From Anisodus tanguticus (Eukaryota; Streptophyta; Magnoliopsida; Solanales; Solanaceae), in the NCBI GenBank assembly GCA_034509755.1, contig CM067541.1, positions 3,770,001 to 3,834,000 on the forward strand: DNA of 64,000 bases. Direction: 5' to 3'. The notes under the pieces were generated by a model that was given only the letters and a program-made list of their open reading frames with translations, did no database searches and was not told where the DNA came from. Positions 58,101 through 64,000 of the stretch are shown here, in pieces (position 1 is the stretch's first letter; the number at the start of each line of letters is the position of its first letter). Position numbers and translations under genes: made by a program.

Positions 58101-59994
58101 GAAAATATTTCGACAATAACATTATGTTAACAGACTAGATAACTAACGCATATACGATATCTTAAATTATATATCAAGTTACCACTCCACAAGCAGAAAA
58201 AAAAAGGAATTAATTATTTCTAGTTTAGTTGCATCAACTTACTGAATTATATGCACTTATGAGCACTCAAATATCTATTATAATGGATCACATCAATTTT
58301 CAGAAGAAGAAAGTGACTTACTTGTCCATAAGCACTAAACAAAGCAGCAAGCTGCTCTTCGGTAACCTAGATTTTAGAAGGAAAAATCAAAGATGCTATA
58401 TGAGTACTAATAAAAAAAATATCACCAAAACATTAATGAGAATCTATCCTTACGTTGTTATCTATCTCAGAAACATATACTGTTCGCCTGATGCTATCTT
58501 CTCTTTGAGCCTTATAGGCTCTATTGTTCATTCTTCTTTTGCCCTGGCTATAGTTGGTGCATCTCTGTGGAAACACAGTAAACAAAGTTTAGGAGATACT
58601 ACAAAGAAGACAAGACAATAGAAATTGTCCATGATTCAAATATTCTCGCTCGCGTATAAATAAGACCAAATTGATCCAGGCAAAGATGTAACTGAAATGT
58701 CAAGTACGTCATTGACAAGTTTATAAGGCTAGAAAATCCTACCTTGATAATTTTTGCAGAAAACACTTAGTTTGTGTCTTAATAGTATTTTGAAAGAATT
58801 GCCATTTTTCAACAGTCTAGGAGCTAGCAATTCCTCCATAACTATTCCATAAAGCTCAAAAAGAAAAAATCACAACTACACATAAGCATATTGCACAAAT
58901 TCCTGAAAGCAGATTCAGTAATTTTAATGTTAGCAGGTTCAGTCAAGCATATACAGATGCTTGAATTGATCATAAAGGAAAGTTGAAGCTTTAGAAGCCT
59001 TCTAAATATATTCATATTTAAACGAATAGACGAACTGACTAAAACAACAAAATAATCCCCTAATATTCCATTCACATACTGCAAAAGGTTCTTTTTAAGT
59101 ATCATCTAAAAAACCCAAAGTAATCAAAAGGTGCAAATCACACGTTCAACTTCAATTAATACGAAAAAATTTCACATCATCGTGACATCCACTATAATGG
59201 ATCAATCAATACTCGTCCTTTTTTTTACCACCTAAGTATCAGCAACAGAACAGACCACTAAAATTCAATGATCCCGTTCAACAAACTGAATGTCAAATTT
59301 CCACTTTTGATGAATGGAATGACAGGAATCCCCAATTAATAAACCAGGTGCAAAATCCATTTTTGACCATAATTTCCTTGATTATTGCGAACCCTAGTTC
59401 CTAAATTCAGTAACAATTATATTCCTTTAAATGATCAAAACCTAAACAAATTACTGAAAAGCTCCAATGAATGTTAAAGTTTTCCAAACAACAATTCAAC
59501 CAAAACACCTAACGCTTAAAAAAAAGAAAAACTTGCACACAAGAAAACAAACACACAGAGATTACAACAAAAAATCCAAATATGAACATCACAATTACTT
59601 CGACTATAGCAAAACTTCAAATTTGCCACGTGGCAATCTTGAACCGACCCACCACAAAACAGGCAAAAAAAACATCATTTTTTCAAGGATCATAAACAAA
59701 TATAATCAGAATTAAGCGAAAAAATGAAATCTATACCCTTCTGTTATTCTGTAAACCATATGTAACTTTGTTAGCTGTCTCAAAGTTACTGAGAAGCATC
59801 TGATTATTATTATTATTATTATTATTATAAGAAGAAGGAAAAAATTCCTTAGCCATTGGATTCAGCTTGAGTTTCTTCAACATATCAACAATATCTTGCA
59901 TATGATAATCATCCGATTTGGCATTTGAAATCGAATCCGAAACATTATCAGAGATATTATCAGTGTTTTCTCTTGTCTCACCACACACCGCCAT
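52124..59994 (-). CDS. PABP-interacting CID protein (PAM2 + two RRMs), ten exons
   Basis: Coding exons on the minus strand: 59994-59737, 58564-58454, 58366-58322, 55843-55771, 55692-55580, 55397-55338, 54580-54533, 54452-54384, 53881-53820, 52181-52124. All junctions are GT-AG and in frame, totalling 897 nt or 298 residues. The N-terminus MAVCGETRENTDNISDNVSD leads to the PAM2 motif KLNPMAKEFFPSS (residues 43-55), which in this family binds the MLLE domain of poly(A)-binding protein, then an Asn run. A basic stretch (SQGKRRMNNRAYKAQRED) precedes RRM1 (RRTVYVSEIDNN.., RLRFAFVEF) and RRM2 (RTVYCTNIDKK.., RIAFVEFVM). It ends SPSKTPVRPRLPRAMMQ. This fits the CID8-CID13 group of Arabidopsis, presumed regulators of mRNA translation or stability. 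Intron 3 is 2.5 kb and holds two SINEs; the last intron holds a MITE. Confidence 0.95.
52547..52895. mobile_element. MITE with G-rich centre, copy B (in last CID intron)
   Basis: Left GTGTGTCCGGTGTGAAGGAA and reversed right GTGTGTTCAGTATGGAGGAA form TIRs. The centre is a GGTGGGGT-rich stretch plus CACTTGTGGAACTTGTTTTC. Probably hAT-related by its end sequence; the target duplication is not clear. Confidence 0.7.
56871..57079 (+). mobile_element. TS-type SINE in CID intron 3
   Basis: A tRNA-derived body (about 56887-57066) starts GGGAGCCTTGGAGTAACTGA, with A-box-like and B-box-like (GGGTTCAAGCCGTGG) promoters. It continues AAGGCTGCGTACAATAGACC and CCCCGCGCATAGCGGGAGC. It is flanked by TCATAATCTTATT at 56871-56883 and 57067-57079, an exact 13-bp duplication. 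This is the Solanaceae TS SINE as I know it, inserted antisense to the gene. Confidence 0.92.
57891..58117 (+). mobile_element. Second SINE in CID intron 3
   Basis: The body 57905-58103 carries a B-box (AGTTCGAAACCCC) near its start and a GC-rich middle, then ends in CATAAAAGAA. It is flanked by AATATTTCGACAAT at 57891-57904 and 58104-58117, an exact 14-bp duplication. A different family from the TS SINE. Confidence 0.9.
59796..59827 (-). repeat. (AAT)n run coding for Asn in the CID protein
   Basis: About nine ATT units on the plus strand, read as eight or more Asn residues after the PAM2 motif. In-frame length changes would be tolerated. Confidence 0.85.
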
Positions 59995-60111
59995 TGAAAT
60001 AATTAAAACCCAGAAACTGAACAAAAATAAATTACTACTAAAATTCTAAATAAAGACCCATTTGGGGAAAATATAAGGTGAAGAGTAGAGAAAAAGATGA
60101 AGAAAAGCTAA

Positions 60112-60128
60112 TAGGGTTTTTATTTATA
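60112..60128 (-). promoter_or_regulatory. Core promoter of the CID gene: TATA box and telo-box
   Basis: On the minus strand TATAAATA (60128-60121) is followed by AAACCCTA (60119-60112), the telo-box common in plant genes of the translation apparatus, then a pyrimidine-rich leader. That puts the start of transcription near 60090-60095 and gives a 5' UTR of about 100 nt. Confidence 0.6.
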
Positions 60129-61723
60129 GTGATAATAAATTCAATAACACAAGGCAGAGGATTTTGGTGAAGTTTATGTGTTGTGAGGGAGAAAGAAGGA
60201 AATGCAGTGTGGAGAGAGAAAAAAAAACGAGGTTGAAGAATGGATTTAGTTTATCTCAATGCATGCATTAAACTATAAGGAATATCCTTGTTATAAAAAT
60301 GATTTATATATACCTATGTTTGGTTATGAAATATTTTTAAAAATTTATTTAACTTATTTTAATTAAAAAATATCACGTCGCTTTAAAAATAATTTACCCA
60401 AGATTATTTTTAGTAGACTTATTTTTTTAGAATTCCGTAATAATTTTATTTTCTGATGGGTTGTTCCATATTTTTAATAAAAAATAGATAGATTTATTTT
60501 TTTAAAGTCACGAAAATAATTTTTAAACGAACTAAACCTGACAGACCAGAAAAAAGAATTACCACGTGGCTTTCAAGAAATAAGACTAGTAAAAAAATTG
60601 GGCAGACTTATTTTTTTAAAACCACATGTCATTTTTTTAAATTAAAAAATAAGCGAAATAATTTTTTTGTTAAAATCATGTCAGCGAAATGAGTATATTT
60701 ATACAATTTGTGTAATGACATGATATTTGCACCATTTGTGTAACAACATAAGTATATATGCATCTTTTTTTAACGAGGTGTATATCTGCTCTAATTCACA
60801 AAGTTGAGGGGTATATTTCATATGCCCTTGTTATAAATTGAGACCGACAAAGATTGTGGTGGAATAATAAGTATTCATCTATTTTTAATTAAAGGTCATG
60901 AATTCGTGTTCCCAAATACGGAGTCACAACTTTCCGCAGCAAAAAATAAATAAATTATAAACTGAGGCAAAAATTATATATTCCGTAATAATATTTTAAA
61001 TTCTTTTCAATAGATATTGAGTATCTGATTACAAAAGAAAAATATCTAAAATCCAAATTATGAGATATAGAGTAGCTCAAATTGTTAGAAGAATGAAATT
61101 GAATGCTATAGATATTGTAAATTCATATCAAATACAACTTCTATCTTACAAAGTAATTGAATGCTACAGATATTGCAGATTCATCTACAAATTCATATCA
61201 AATACAACTTCCATCTTTATTATTCTATGCACTTTATAATTATAGTATATAACTAACAAATATAATGTCAGAGTGGAAGGATTTATCTTTTCTTTCTATC
61301 ATACCATATATGTCATGCATTTAAGACAATTTTTTATATCGGACATATTCGAATAGACTATAATTTTGATCCATATATCAAGGGTAAAGAAGTTTTTTTA
61401 TTAAAGCAAGAAAATTTTAGGTTTGTTTTTCATGTCCATTATAATTACTATTTTAATTATTTTCATAAAAATTACTAAAAAATAATACAAATAATTATTA
61501 AATAAAAAAGAATTTATAAAATAATTTAATTGTAAACAGGCTAGGTGGAAGCAGCTAACGTAAAGATGACTTGAGCCTTAATTTTGTTACCTTATGTAGC
61601 AAATGGATATGCCAATTCATGTCATCATATTCGTATGTTTATCTATCATAGAGTTTGTTGGGGTTGATATATTTTCCTTACAATTGCACCCCTACCTTTT
61701 TCTTTTTTTCTTTCGTATTATAT
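60129..61723. other. CID upstream region, no gene seen
   Basis: AT-rich. A direct repeat of CAAATACAACTTCYATCTT occurs at about 61127 and 61198. No coding domain. Confidence 0.45.
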
Positions 61724-62844
61724 AGAGTGAAGTCCATTTTATCTCCTTAACATATTAAATTTGAAAAAAGATACCCTATTTATATTCTTAATGAGATAAT
61801 AAACCCCCTTGATCTTAAATTAGTGGCTAAAAATGAATTAAATTATTGCATATATTTTAAAATGTCAAAAACGACATTCACTAGTATAAATTGTGACATA
61901 TTTTTTAGTAATTAAATTTTTTAAGTTATGATATTTTATAATTAAAATTCATACATCTCTTTCTTCTTCTTCTTTTTCCTTTTGATTTTCAAAACCCTAA
62001 CATTAGGCTTCATGGTATTTTAAAAAAAAATTAAAGTTCAAATCTCGATATATCTCAATATTTATAGTTATTATTAGTATTAAAAAATTACTACAAATTT
62101 TCGTAAAGCGTCTTTATTTTCATGTTATACTTGCATACTCAAAGTTGTAAACTATTTTCTGATAAATATTTTAAATAAAACATATTAATCTCCAATATAG
62201 ATATAGTTAATAATTGATACGATATTTAAAGTTTTTTATGAAAATTACTTGAAAATGTTAATTCAAATAAGTTTTTATCTCGTAATACAAGAGATGAGAG
62301 AGGTATTATTTCTTGATCTCAAAATTTTAGAATTGTTGTTGTTGAATATTTTTTTAGTAATTTTTCATTCTTAATCGGAAAAGCTTATAAAAGGCTATCA
62401 TCAATTGAAAGTCATTTTTGACATTGATTTTTCTGAAAACTATTAGACTTATAATATGTAAGAATGATATGAAAATAGAATAATTTTTTACACAAAAGTG
62501 AATAGTTGAAATAATTTTTTTGTTCTTTTGGTCCGATCAGATAAAATTTTCAATACTAATAATACTAAATAAATGGATCAAGATAAATCGAAGCTCGACA
62601 AAAAAAAAGTTTATACATGTATGGAATATAATATACAATACTATTGCTTAATTTTTTTTATTTTTTAAAAGCGTTTATGTAATAATTTATATTAATTAAA
62701 GTTCATTTTTGACATTTTAAATATATGCAATAATTCGACTCATTTTTAATCATTAATTTAAGGTTAATGGGAGTTTATTATCTCATTCAAAATATGAAGG
62801 GTATATTATTTCCCACTCTTGAGGGGTAAAGTGGACTTCACACT
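61724..62844. mobile_element. Long-TIR non-autonomous element (MULE-like)
   Basis: About 155 bp at the left (61724-61880) recurs inverted at the right (62690-62844): AGAGTGAAGTCCATTTTATC versus AGTGTGAAGTCCACTTTACC, then GAGATAATAAAC.., and ATTATTGCATATATTTTAAA. The 0.8-kb centre is AT-rich and non-coding. Long inverted ends of this kind fit Mutator-like or foldback elements; a 9-bp target duplication was not convincingly seen. Confidence 0.75.
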
Positions 62845-63654
62845 GTCATATAACAAGTTGTTTGTCTTTTCTGTCTGCTATTTCAGTTTACTGGTGGCAC
62901 TGCGCACAATGGAGTGCGTGATGATTGGTGAATATTTGATTATTTTATAGATTGGAAAAAATAAAAGGTACAGTACATGATCTTCTTTTACTTAGAATAA
63001 TTTAAAAAGAAAGAAAAATGTGTGCATTAAATTCAAGTAAATGTATAACCAAGGATAAAAGAAAGAGATTATACGATCACAAATTCAGTGTAATTTCATA
63101 AATGAGGCATGAAGAAGATAGTATGTACGTAGACCTTATCTCTAACTCTTTATGAGAAAATAAAAGTAGATGAAATTATTGTAACTCCAGTTTGTTTTAA
63201 TTAAAATTGGTGATAGTTACATCTAAAATTATGAAAATTTGACAGATATTCCGCCATTAAACAAAAAAAAAAAGAATTCTGTTATCAGAAATTTGGACTT
63301 GAAACTTATGAATGCAAAATATTTTATTGAAAAAAAAATCTTAATGATTCTTATTATACCTTGAAGAGAATTTAGACCTTCTAGTAAGGAAATAAAATTC
63401 ATTTACCAGACATTTATATTAATTTATTAATTTTAGTAGTCAACTAATAAATTTACCTGAAAACATATATAATTACAAAGTTAAATGATATATATAAAAT
63501 AGAATAAATAAAAATATATTCAATAGTCTGACTTAAACATTAAAATGCGAAGATAGATAGGACTATGAGAGGGAGGTGCTATATTTGATGGGAACTGTCA
63601 GTGTGGGGGGGGGGGGGTTGAGGGGGAATGAAAGTGACTGTACATATTGTCATG
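62845..63654. other. Intergenic, no gene seen
   Basis: AT-rich; a degenerate SINE-like phrase (GTACGTAGACCTTATCTCTA) at about 63125 and a 13-base G run at 63605-63617. No gene. Confidence 0.45.
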
Positions 63655-64000
63655 GTTCTTTTTTTTTTTTTTTGATAATTCAGGTTTCCAGGCGCAAGCC
63701 TGACTACTTCACTGGTATTACCCAGACGTCCTGGAGATGATGGGACCGGTCCTTCAGCACCCCACCATCAGGTAAATCGCGGGATGTGCACACATGGTCA
63801 GTGTCTGCTTGCGTCCAACGGATCAATGCTACAAGGTTGACCCCCCCACAAGCCCCATCCACAAGGCTTGGCGGAGACCGAACCCACACTGCAACATGCC
63901 CGCGCGGCTTTTAGCGCCCAGGCTTTACCACATGTATGTACCCCGGAGGACGATATCCGGAGGGGAGAATCGAACTTGCGACCCTAAGGCCGCAAAGTTG
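63655..64000 (-). mobile_element. SINE-like element running off the window end
   Basis: A T-run at 63659-63673 (a poly(A) tail on the minus strand) is followed by GC-rich sequence. Near the window end, the minus strand has GTCGCAAGTTCGATTCTCC, a good B-box. Orientation, tail and B-box position suit a tRNA-derived SINE whose 5' end lies beyond 64000. The open frame at 63704-63889 inside it is not a gene. Confidence 0.6.

Overview
The window looks like a gene-poor, transposon-rich stretch of a eudicot nuclear genome, most probably Solanaceae. That assignment is inference. It rests on a TS-type tRNA SINE and Au-type SINE ends, copia, gypsy and hAT families of kinds I associate with that family, AT-rich intergenic DNA, and intron and splice-site styles typical of plants. 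I see no bacterial, organellar or viral gene set and no CRISPR array.

Layout. 0-2.4 kb: truncated Ty1/copia element on the minus strand (LTR, primer-binding site, gag, protease). 3.1-5.9 kb: hAT transposon copy 1 (minus) with a perfect 8-bp target duplication. 7-9.1 kb: simple-sequence tract and a gypsy-like LTR remnant with an internal minisatellite. 9.8-17.5 kb: a copia element with both LTRs and a 5-bp target duplication, carrying hAT copy 2 inside the end of its pol region. It lies 41 bp in front of a PPR gene (17.5-19.7 kb, frameshifted near its end). 21-22.4 kb: LTR-like repeat. 22.7-23.0 kb: small glycine-rich reading frame. 23.3-26.8 kb: hAT copy 3, with TIRs and a perfect 8-bp duplication. 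27.4-28.6 kb: non-autonomous TIR element with a CCA/ATC-rich core. 29.4-29.7 kb: small membrane-anchored glycine-rich protein, followed by three Stowaway-type MITEs. 32-37 kb: LINE, gypsy-like and SINE debris.

The second half holds the intact genes. A cationic amino acid transporter of the CAT family (38.46-40.29 kb, plus) is convergent with a gene for an ICR/RIP coiled-coil ROP effector (42.24-43.35 kb, minus, short first coding exon). A ten-exon gene for a CID-type poly(A)-binding-protein interactor (52.12-59.99 kb, minus) has a PAM2 motif and two RRMs. All its splice junctions were placed by reading GT/AG sites and keeping frame, giving 298 residues. Two SINEs with clean target duplications lie in its largest intron and a MITE in its last intron.

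The four protein genes do not form a pathway: organellar RNA processing (PPR), amino-acid transport (CAT), ROP signalling (ICR) and mRNA-binding regulation (CID). What ties the window together is layered transposition. The most distinctive element is the hAT family seen in three copies. It has very GC-rich ends, an embedded pol III B-box-like motif, paired subterminal hairpins and BED-finger transposase remnants.
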